From Trichostrongylus colubriformis (taxonomy: Eukaryota; Nematoda; Chromadorea; Rhabditida; Trichostrongylidae): DNA of 64,000 bases. The notes beneath the pieces are model-generated. The model was given only the letters and a program-made list of their open reading frames with translations. It made no database searches and was not told the origin of the DNA. Location: positions 27,594,716-27,658,715 of the forward strand of contig OZ022258.1 of the NCBI GenBank assembly GCA_963978905.1, written 5' to 3'. Position numbers and translations under genes: made by a program. Below are positions 23,301-35,300 of the stretch, piece by piece (the first letter of the stretch is position 1; each line of letters starts with the position of its first letter).

Positions 23301-26300
23301 ACTGGACACCCATCACACCGGTGGTCATCAATTCAGATCCTGTCCTGGTGGAAGCAAGACCACTTCTCGCTCCACCACCTCACCTCAACGTCATTGATGC
23401 GTGTGCTAATTACTTATAGTCGATTTCGGAGCGATAGATAGGGCGTGGCCTGAGTGGCGAGAGTGGGAGTGTGGTGGGTGAGAGAGTACACACCATCGCC
23501 CAAGTCCCTAGGCCACGCCCTATCAGGCGCTACGAAGTGGACTGCAACTGCTGTTTTGCAAACAGAGGGGTGTATGTCGTTTGGCGCGGCCCTCGCAGCT
23601 AATTTGCCAATGGGGCGCATGGGCCGTCTGGACTCTCCCAGATTTACCTGAACCTTTTGAGGGGAGGAGCTTTGGCAGTGCCCCATTGGCAAATAAGCTC
23701 CAAGGGGCCACGCCAAACGACCGTCTCCCCAAACAGAGTGTGAGGTGGGAAGTTTCTGTGTGTTTATTCAGGAAGGGGCATCTCGATCATAAGCGAGGTA
23801 ATGGTGTGAATTTTACTGAGCCCAAGGGTAAGGAGGGATCCTTGGTGTTACGGGAAGTATTCTCCCCCACTCCGAGCCGTTCCGCATAGCGCCAGCAGTT
23901 GTACAGTGCCACGGCTTTCCCAATATCTTTGCGCAGTCTCGTATGACTCTTGTCATTCGTATCTCTTTGAGGGCACTTGTAGGTGTGCGTAAGTTATCCT
24001 TTTACAGAATCAACCCCACAGTTGCTCTTCATGTTAGGGGGCCCATCAGAACACGCATTTGCCTGGCGGCCACTGGGGAAATTCTCGGTTCTTTTTCATG
24101 TTTCGGATTATGTACTATATCTATGAACTCGTGATTGCAAACGAGCTGAAAACATGAAATTTTCGTGAACCATTCCGTTAGTAACTTACCGAATACTCGC
24201 TCAGGTGTTTCAAACACCGTGAATGAGAGTCATAATCGTCATGATCTGAACGAAGCTTCCAGCCACAAATCCTGTGAATTTTCCATTTTGTGTTTGTGTT
24301 ATCCTATCAATCCTTTTGTAGAATCATCCATTCGAATGTGGTCTCCGATCGCTCCCAGCGTTGTACTTCTTTGTGATCGCCTTCAACGTTCTAATGGTCA
24401 CATGGGACGGATCAAAACGTGATCAATTTATTAACACTTAGAGTCATCTTTTCGTATAGATCAAGTTTCTATTGCAGTCCTTCATTTCGACCTGATTCCT
24501 TTTTGGGGAGCAGCACTGATCTCAATTGCCATAGGATCAATAGCTGCCTTGCTGGTTCAATTTGTATTGAAGCCAAGGCTGTGGCGTAAAATCCAAGGTA
24601 TGCTATATAATGTTTGACACAGCTTTGCAAAAATACACTTAATGTCGTGGATGAAAGCAGAAAGCGCGTTGGGACTTTACAATATCCTGGATAAAAAAGC
24701 GGATTTGGAGGACTGGTCAACTACTAACGCTGTAACTTGTTTGAAGCACTCAACGAGCTTTCAAGGTGTTGCCACCGGCGCAGTCTTTGAGACGTGGTGA
24801 AAGTAGGGATTGTCGAAGATCAAAAGTTTTCGGAGCAGTTTTAGTGGCTATAATCTACGCTACTGCAAATCTGGGGAGAGGGTATCTAGCTACTTCCTTT
24901 GGGTATGAAAAATAATTCAGGTCGCGTATAAACACTGATTTGAGTACCGGCGCTGGCGTTGTTACGTTCTTCACCGAGTTCGTCAAACCTATAATTAGCG
25001 GCGAAAACGGGTGCCATTGTTGTTATGGAAATAAGGTTCATCGATCTGTATAGAATGCGGCGCTACTTCTGCCTAGGCTCAAAGAGAAGGAGAAAACCTC
25101 GTACACTAGTGCTCTGACAGAGGTATAGATGTTGTTGTAAGGTACCACAGACTTTCCATGATACAATTATCCGACTTAAGATCTTTCAAACATTCGTATA
25201 TTTCTAGCCTCACTTAGAGGGACGGATTCTCTTTAACTAAGGCTCAGGCAAAAGACATAAACAGTAATAGCGTCAGACGCCGAGCACAATGGATGTCCCC
25301 CCCCTTTCCCTATAATGGCACCACAGGCTTCACTTGTGTGTTCAGCTTGATGGGTAGGATGGAATTCTCCGGTGAAATAAGACAGCACAAAAATTACCCT
25401 TCCCCCAACTACATAAGCATCTGTGGCGACGCACCATATACTCCATTTCAAAGCGCCTGATAAGGCGTGGTCTACGGACATGGGTGAGTGGCAATAGTGA
25501 GAGTGCGTGGCGGAGCGAGAGAGTTTGATACACACTCACCCAAGTCCCTAGGCCACGCCCTATCAGGCGCTCCGAAATGGACTATAAGTGAATTTGATTC
25601 AGGTGCTAGTGTAGTTTGGGGAGGAACTCCGCTGCGTTCGGTGTCCGGCGTAACTTTGTCTGAACTTTTGCTTAATCTCAAGTGTGAGGGGAACCCCTAC
25701 CCTTCCCTCCCCCCCGCGAATAAGGCTTAAGTGAAAATACGCGCCTAAGTTTGCAATGTTTTGATGGCTATAGGAGACATCAGGCGAGGGACGACCGCGG
25801 GCAACTGAATGCCCCAGCTACATAAGCACCATGCTTTATATCAAAGACGTTTATTAATCTCAGCTGTCGAATTTGATATGTTATATTCAACTATGGGTTG
25901 TACTAATTAAGCATGCTGTTTAGCATTTCAAATTATTCGTATGGAGTCCTTACTTGGTGGTAATGTTGTTGTTGGTAGGGGAGGGGCACTCACTGTCGCG
26001 CTGTCTCCCCTCACTCGAAACCGTTTTACAGTTACCAGTTTGTCTGCTCAAGTGTATATTTTTGCCAAAGGCTTACTAGAGGGGAGCTTCTTCCTCTCCC
26101 CCCTCCCCCCCTCCCCCCCCCCAAAATGTAAGGTTCAGGTTCGGAAATCCAGGCAAAAGTAGTGCCGGACGCCGAGCAGTACCTTCCGCCAATCGTGGCC
26201 GACACTCATCCATCAAATATGGGAAACCAGAATATCGCCAGCAAAGATTGCCTCAAAACCCTCGGGTCTTTGATGGTACAATCTTTCACCATGTTCAAAT

Positions 26301-29300
26301 GACCGCGCTGGGCCAAGATCTCTACAGGGCACGTCTCGTCCTTAACAGGGTTACGGTAGTAGCCACCGGCTTTCCGATTCCGTCTTGTTCCTGATTATGG
26401 TTCACGAGCTCGACATCCATTGCAGCAAGTGCAGAGTTAGTCAGTCATAATTCTAATCGATGTAGCTAGTACATGGGTCCGTAGGTCAGATGTTGGCTCA
26501 TGGTGTCTCACATTTTTTGTGAACGCCCTTGAGACTAATTTTGACCTTATTCGGCTGACGTTTCGGAGGTAGTCGTTGGAGCCTACAATTCGAAATTGCT
26601 TGAAGGAATCGTGCACAAAGAAACCTCTTTTTTACCCATATATTTATGTTGTATTTGCTTAATAAGAGCCACATGCAAAACAGTGGGAATCTAGCTCCTC
26701 AAATGGTGAAGGAGCAGGCGGGGCCTAGGAGTAGATGCTCGCCTCGTCGTCCGCCGCTGTCGGGGACAAAGAATGGGACTGTTTACGTAACTTTGTATCC
26801 TAACTATGCGTCCACAACCGGGGCGGACGATGGAACGGAGATTTACCCTGAAGCTAGCCCACCTACTCTGAGGAGCTGCATGCTAACCGGATTCTTCACT
26901 ATTCGCGTGAAACTTTGCATACCGCCCTTATTAGGCAAATACAGCATGAATATAAAAAAAGTAAAAGGTAGATAAAGTTTTTGACGTTGATCAATCCCTT
27001 CTGCGATATGCGCCGCGCATTTCAGTTCCACTCAGAATCGTGGTAGCAGTTGAATGCGATTTGGTGAATACAATGACTTGCGGAGAAAGTGTCCAAGTCA
27101 GTGTTTTTAATCTCCCAGGAAAGTCTGGTACCATTTCGTTACCCTCGGAGGGATGGAAGGCCTAGTTGGCCTAGGCGCGCTTTAATGAGGGATTTGATCG
27201 CCACACCGGGAGATGGAGTGCGAGCCACCTGTCACTACACTATCTCCGCCCTACCAGCATAAGTATATGGCTATAAGAGGAACTTTTTTTTGTGCACCAT
27301 TTCTTTACGAATAAGATTACGTGATTACCCTTTTTCAAATTAAGAGGAGGAGATTCAACAAACGAGTAAGTTACTACAAGGATGCTGAGTTATGGGCAAA
27401 AGCTTAATGTGGTTCGATGCCGATATTGGCCAACCGGCTCAACACGTTATACGTGTGAGTGCTGATAAGCTATGGTAAATATACCATTCAAAAGCTGAGT
27501 TAAGGTGAAGGTGGTGTCGGTAGTGTAATGGATTAGCACATATCCACGGAAAGGATGAAGTGCGGATTCGAGTCCCGCCCGGCACCGAAGCTTTTGCCCA
27601 TAACTCAGCATCCTTGTAGTAACTTTCGCATCGCGAGCTGCGGCGATAAACAGCAGTTATCAAAAATTAAAAACGAGTAAGTGTTACGCAATGTGACAAG
27701 GAGGGTAACCTTTGTGCTATGTAGAGCTATTGCTTACTTTTAATTTTCTCGTGAAGTACACTGCGCTCACTCTTCTTTTTGTGCTCATGCAGACACACAA
27801 CCATCAAGCGCACATTTCGCATACGCAGTATGGAGGCTGATATTGTCAGCGGTAAGAGTCCTCAGGTGTTTTCATCACGCCCTATCATTCATAACAATGG
27901 CGATTTGGCTCCCTCCTCCTTCTGATAACAGTGCCTTCGGAGCTCAACACACGCTAACTTCCCGCCAGGGTCAAGCGTCCAGTTGAGGGAAATTTTCAAA
28001 AAATACGACCCCCCCCAAAAAGGAGCCCCCAATACGACCCCCCTTCCTGGCTTAGGTAAAAATAATGTCCAGAGGGATGCCCCCTCCCCCCCCCCCTCAT
28101 TGTGACAGCACCAGATGAGCTTCCCATGCATATACTCGAAAAAGCATTCTACAAACTATTATATTATGGACACACATTGACTCATGTCCATCAATGGGCT
28201 GTGATTGAATAAAAACTGAATCAGTAATAATGAAGGCACGAGAACTGGACAAGTCTAGAAATGATCCAGAAGGGGCTCTCGATCAAAAAAACAAAAACAA
28301 AAGACTGTTACCTTTGAAGTTTCGTTTCAGGCGACGGGCGATCGCCCGTTTCGGGCGACGTGCGAAGCGGTCGCGTTGGAGCGCGTTATCTTATTATCAC
28401 CCCATACTAAATTCCGACATTATTAAAACACTTCAAACTTTACCTAGAGCCCATCTTTCAAGCAGCTGTGACCTGTTTTCCCAATAACTTCCTTAGACCT
28501 ATCTATTGACTACTTGCTTTCCCTTACGGTTGCTTAGTTCTCGATATGGGTTTCCAGTTGAGGGTTAGTTGAGGGGAATTTCGGAGTGTTTCACTTCAAA
28601 TGACCATAACTTCCTTCAAACTTAACTACATGAGTTCGTTTGGGTGAAGCAGAGTCTGCGAGGTTTTTGCTTTCGAATGACTACCTGAGCTATGCCATAC
28701 CTCTGAAAGGAAGCAAGTTATTTTGAGGGAAGCCAGTTGAGGGCCAGTTGAGGGGAATTTCGGAGTGTTTTACTTCAAATGACCATAACTTCCTTCAAAC
28801 TTAACTATATGAGTTCGTTTGGGTGAAGCAGAGTCTGCGAGGTTTTTGCTTTCGAATGACTACCTGAGCTATGCCACATCTCTGAAAAGAAGCAAGAAAA
28901 ATTCAGAAAAGCTAGTTGAGGGGACCTTTGTTTCGTCGAATTTGCGAGATCTTCCCACGAATCTTCCCTAAAATCGATTCATTGTTGCTGAAATTTTTCC
29001 AGTATGCATCCTTCGCTCTCGGAGGCCTAGTGGGAAGGCGAGAAGCGTAGGTCAGCTTTTCCGTGGGATGCGCCATGCATGGGGATTTCATCCACATTCT
29101 CAATGAATACAAACGTTTCTCCGGTCCGCATAGTGGCCGCCAACACTAAATTACGTACTTGCGATCGTAGTAAGATATGGAAGAAGTCCATATCAGCTAA
29201 TTTTCCGCTTTCATCCCACTGTTTTTGGAGTGTCCATCCACGGTGGTACCCGCTGATAGATATGCTTCCCACGACTTATCGGTGAATTCCGGAGGTGTCT

Positions 29301-32300
29301 CTGTACGTGATTTCGGTGTCAGCGTACCAACAAAAGAGTTATTGGTACTGGCCGGTTTCGTTGTGAATTGCGCCATGCATGAGGTTTCCATGATGATTAA
29401 GTTAAACTAGTTCTGGGTAAACCCATTTAGTCAATTTGATCACTTCTCCCTTTACACTTTAGACCCTTAGCCTGAGAAATTCTGCTGATCACTGCCTACC
29501 TCGACAATTACGACCCCCCCCCCTCCTAGCGGACCAAATACGACCCCCCCTGTTGAGGATTCCTCAACGGAGGCTTGACCCTGCTTCCCGCTAAGTCAAC
29601 GCGTGTGGGGGCAGAAAAGATTAATACACATCAGACTTTTATTACACGAACGTCTGAAAATGGTACATTTCAGCCTCCACGGCGGTAGATTTCGATGGTG
29701 TTCGTACCAGTTCGTTCAAGACAGTGGAACTTCATACTACAAGCGAAAAAAGCGAATGCGATTCGGAGCAGGATTTACTGAACAGTAGGCTTTTTTGAAG
29801 AGGTTTCCACTGTTGTTCTTCGTGACAGAGAATAAGTTGTGCGAAAAGGAGCAGAGTTAGGAAACTTACGAATTTATTATTTCCATTCTTTGTTCAACAC
29901 TTTATGGTACGTAAAATGCTTCGAATTCAAGTTAAACTGCCCTTTTAGGGATGCGATGTTTCTTCAAAGTATTATTACCAAACATGGAGCGAATCGATGA
30001 TGCGAAAACAATTCAGCTTTTCTCTTGGATTCAAATCTTCACTGCTTGCTTTGCTGGTTTTGCCATCGGCGCCAATGACGTGAGGTAAATTGTGAATCTA
30101 GCAAATGCCATTACTATATTTTATAGCATTTCTCTCATAACCTCATAGTTGAAGTTAATGACTCGATTGTGCGTCCTGAGCGAGTCCACGGCGGTACATC
30201 GTATATCAATTAAGGCAGATGTTGCCCATTCAATCGCACAATTACAAAAATGCATTGTGCACTCTCACATGTGCTGCGTTTCCTTCATTTACGAACGGCC
30301 CGTGCGTGGTAAAGCTGCGTTCAGACTTTGCGCACTGACACCGGCGACGGCGGCAATTTTACGCGGGCACCGATAGCGCCGGCATCAAATCATGTGCTCT
30401 CCGCCGACAACGGCGGCACGGTGGTGACGTGCTCTGTAGGTAAAACGCTCGACCTAACCACACCACTGCATGATGATCGTGGCGAGAGCCTGCGAATTGA
30501 TATTCAAATCTTGACATAGTGCTTATTTATGCCAATCGAATTTGAATTCCTGGGCTCTCGCCCTGATCATCATACTGTAGTGTAGTTGGATAGAGCGCAT
30601 TACAAACTCGGGTCAGCACGTCACCAGAGAGCCACAGTGCTTCACGGTGGGCACTTGGTTTTGACGTCCTCACTGCCGGTGTCTCGGCGTCGGTGCGTAA
30701 AAATATTAGGTTGTCGCAAAATTAATTTCGAAAGCGGACCGCATACTTCAAGCTACTATAACTCAGCTCAAACACAAGTTAATTAACTGAAATAAAAACC
30801 ATTAGAATCTACATTCTGATGGTTTTTATTTCTGCCATTTTTGCCAACGATTCTAAGCCTCCACTATAAAAACTACTATCACGAGAATCAACGAAGTCAA
30901 GGAAGGCACATTCAACATCGTCTAAATTAGTAAATCCTGACGCAGATGAGAATTGAGGGCTCGAGAAAAGTTATAGTCTGCGGGGGAAGGTCGGGAGAAT
31001 ACGCTGGGTGGGGAAGAACTTCTATACCCAAGTGGATCAATTTTCGCCGAGTGATTTGTGGGATGTGTGGTATTGCGTTGTCCTGCAACAGGATCGGCCC
31101 TCTCCTGTCCGTTCCCGCGGACCACAATTTTTGCAACTTCCCATACATTTGGTCGTGATTACAACAGTGAGAATCTGCTGTGACTGGCTGACCAGGTTGC
31201 AGGAAACCATTATGGATTACACCATTACAACACTACCACATAGTAACCATAACCTTTTTAGGGTGAAGGTCAGATTTAGGAAACGTTTTGAAGAAGCATT
31301 CTCATCTACCCAGACTATTCCCCGCTTCCTGTTATCACAAAGAACCCATTTTTCATCTACAGTTATAATACGGCTTAAAATGGCTCATTTTTATGGCGAA
31401 CTAGGAGATTAGAGCAGGTGTCGAAACGTGCCAGACGCTGTTCGGTCAGGTCATGAGGCACCCAGTTCGACATGTTCTTCACCTGGCTGATTTCTAGCAA
31501 ATGTCTGGCCACTATAAAGTAATGTACGCCCAGGTCTTCTGCTGAAGTACGAGTATTCATCTCCGGATTTGCTCCGACTTCTCTCCTTATATCTTCATCA
31601 TTAAGCGACCACCTGCGGCCGCGACCCGACTTTCCTTCGAGATCAAAATCGTCAGAAGCAAATTTTTAAAACCAGAGCTCCACCGTCCGTTCGCAAGGAC
31701 AATTCGTCCCAAGAACATTGCTGAGATTACAGGCTGCCCTCGCTGCGGAGTTCCCAATTGAAATGATGACTGAAAATGATGACTAATTTAAATGATAAAG
31801 AAGCATGATGACTCCCTAGTCGCGTCGGTTCATGATTATTAGCAGCCCTGGAAAAGGCCGGCTGCGGAAATTAGAGCGAAATGCATAGAGGTTTTTGAAA
31901 GAGCAGAAAAAAACCTACCAGATGGTATGTCTGACATTTCTCGAGATGGAATAGTTCACGGTAAAAAATCTACTTATTTATACATATCTGGAACCAAAAT
32001 TAATTTTGCTACAACCTAATACATATGAGCGTGGGCGACCGTGAGTGAGAGAAAATAGCACGTTGGAGAGAAAGTGCACATGGGATCCCACGATACTACA
32101 GAACTCATTATCAGGTTCGAAAAAAAAGCTGAAGTTTTATGCAAGAAACAACCGCTGAATGTGCCTCAAAGAAGATGAGCTGTCCGCGATGCGAATGTTG
32201 CTACAGGGTGATGCGCAAAACCGCTGGTCTCAGACGCGACTTGAATCTGCGCTTTGTTGAAAAGCGACATTGAATAACGAAGGGAGGTAGCAGTCTGAGC

Positions 32301-35300
32301 AACAGTGGATATCCTTTCTACTTATTACAACACGATGAAATAGTATATATTGCATAATAGATTCTGTTCCACGTGGTGTAATATCTGAATACCAATGCAA
32401 ACTGCTCCAGTAACGCGATCGCTCCAGTTGCGACGTTGGTTGCCGTCTACAAAGATCAGAACGCCAGGCAGGAAGCTGAGGTATATAGGTTTTCATAGTT
32501 TTTTGTGTGGATCACTTTGTAATAACCACTTAATAAAGAGGTAACCATAACGGGTTTGTCGTCTTGACTTGGACTGGACTCCGATCGGATACCCACTGGG
32601 AAACTCCCCAAACGGAGCGGTCTGTATTGAAGTAGTCGGTGATAAGGCAAGGTAAAGAAGATGATTAACTTCAATTTGCATGACAACTTTCAACCACATT
32701 TGGTAACATCATAAATAGCTGCCGATAGCATACCTCGATGTTTCTAGAAATGTAAAGCGTATTAGCTGGAAATTCATTCCTCATATAATATTTCATTTCG
32801 CATTTGCTCCTACTAATCAACCTAGTACCGCTGTCAGAGTGAATGAGGAAGCAAAAATGTTGGCCACGTTTGACTGCTACCATTGCAGCTTCATAAAAGT
32901 CATTAATTGCTTTCAGGTTCCCATTTACGTACTTTTATTCGGTGTGCTGGCGATTTGCTTCGGTCTATGGACGCTCGGCTATCGCATCATCGGCACTGTA
33001 GGAAGCCGAGTGTCTCACATTAATCCAGCAAGGTAAGCGAATGAGCAGTTTTTGGTTGTCATAGCCAAAATCCACTACGTACCATTTACCTCCACAGGGA
33101 GGAATTTTTTGGCTAGATTTGCTTACCAAGATTCTTTTCGATCACTTTGCTTTCTACATAAAAGTTACTGTTCATAGGTATGTGGTATGCGTGTGCCACC
33201 CTCTTCAAGTTTCCTTTTCGGTTCCAAACTGGAGACAGTGAGAGGGGTAATGTAGTTGTTGATAAATACCTAGAAGAAATGATCACATGCAAACTAGGTA
33301 TCTAGGAAGCCTGTTTTTGGCGAAAGCCCCATGGAAAGCGCGCCTCCGAGCTGTAGAGATGGCGTAGCAATTGATAACTTAAGCCTATGGGTAACAGATT
33401 CTACCTCCTGAACGTGATTCGTGATTGACTGCGGTCCTTGTAGCGAATTTGCGAGTGGGGCATAGGGCCGTAGCTGTCACTTCAAGGTCGCGGTCATACT
33501 TTACGTGTCTGCGTCAATCGACGCAGCCATGTGCCTGCCGCAGACGACGGCGTCAATCTGATAACGCGCACCGTTTGTAAAACACTCGACCCAACCACAC
33601 TACAGTACGGTGATCGTGGCGAGAGACCAGGAATTCAAATTCGAATATGGCATAGTGTGGCACTATGCCTGCGTTTCCTCTGTGGTATCTTGGTAATACT
33701 GCATTTGATCGTACACACTATGCCTGCAAGTGAAATGAAGGAGAAAATCAAAAGTGACCTATCAAAGTTTTTCGCAGAATGCCTCTGAAGCATAGATCTA
33801 CCTTGACCGAGCATTTTACCGGAAAACCGGTATTCTTCTGATGAAAAAGAGTGTTCTTTCATTTAGTGGATTTACTATCGAATTTGGAGCTGCTATGACA
33901 ACACTGATTGCCAGCAAGATGGGACTACCAATCAGCACAACACAGTGCCTGGTAAGAATACAGCCATTAACCACGATTAAGGACTTGTGAAGTAGGAGAA
34001 ACTAGTGATCAACCTCAGCACTCTTTCAGTGAACTCAGAACATTCAGAGAAGTTTTTCGAAGACGGCATTAGAAGTGAAGCCGTTAAGCATAAATGAGCA
34101 TTGCTAGATGAAGGCGTAACCCGAGCTTCCACACTTTTTCGCAATGTCCCTCACCAGTTTCGTCTTTTTGAGGGACCATGTGATCACGATAACGTCAGCG
34201 GGACAAAAACTGGTTGACCTTCCTCCAGTTCCCCCAATTCGACTACCGCTCTAAGCAGTATTTCGTCAGCAGCTTGAAGACACTGCAATTGATATGCTTT
34301 CAATTCCGGAGCAGGGCTTTCTACAGCCCTCCTCAATGCAGAGGGATAATGACGCTCCGAATAGGTTGTATTCGCCGCGATACAAGGTCGTTGCCACAGC
34401 CGACTTTTTTTACAGGGATTAATGATGCCAGCCTTAGCGTTCTGGTTGCGTGGAAAGTGTTCCGAGGATTAGTGTGGGGTCACGTCACCCATGAGTGGGT
34501 TTGCATCATGAGACTTTTGTCTTTTTGAGGGACCGTGTGATCACGATAACGTCAGCGGGACAAAACTACTATTGATTTCAAGGTCTTGGCTACGTAGCTG
34601 GTCTACTAATGTCACAGATAAAGGCCAAGGAACAAAGACTATTTGTATAATTAAATACATAATAAAGTTGGATATTGTAACCAATTATTTAAGTTGTGAC
34701 ATCTTCCATTAAAAACATTTTCCAGCTAAAAGCAGATACATCCATAGAGAAGGTAGAAGCAAGTTACTGTGACAGTCAACAATATAAACCTTAGTCCATG
34801 AGAATGTTATTTTCGTCGTGTCTATAGTGGATAGCTCGCCCCGGAACAGTGGCCGGAACATTTTCACGTCACTCTAGCATTCTGATGCTGCGATAAAACA
34901 TCTGTGAATATATTGTATGTAGAAATGGAGAATGTAAAATTATTGATGGACTCAATTTGTCATGAGCAAAGGTCTGGTCTGGTATTGCCACCAGTAGCGA
35001 GTTACGTGCTACTTAAAGGGATCGTCCACGGAAAATGAGTTTTTGCGTTACCCATTTATTTATGTTGCATTTGCATAGTAAGGGCCGCATGCAAAGTTTC
35101 ACGCGAAAAAGTGAGCATTCGGCTGAGATACAGCCCCCCAAACTCCAGGCCAGGTGGGCGGGGCCTCCGAGTAAAAGCCCCGTCTCGTCGTCCGCGACCG
35201 TCGGGAACGGAGAATGGGACTGTTTACGTATCTTTCCGTTCCTATGATGCGTTTTCGACTGCGCCGGAAGACGGGACGGGGCTTTAACTCGAGGCCCCGC

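Noticed and set aside
27514..27586. Functional serine tRNA gene
   Set aside because: The GGA anticodon would mean serine, but the variable loop is short, position 33 is C and the T stem has a mismatch. It is better explained as a tRNA-derived repeat.
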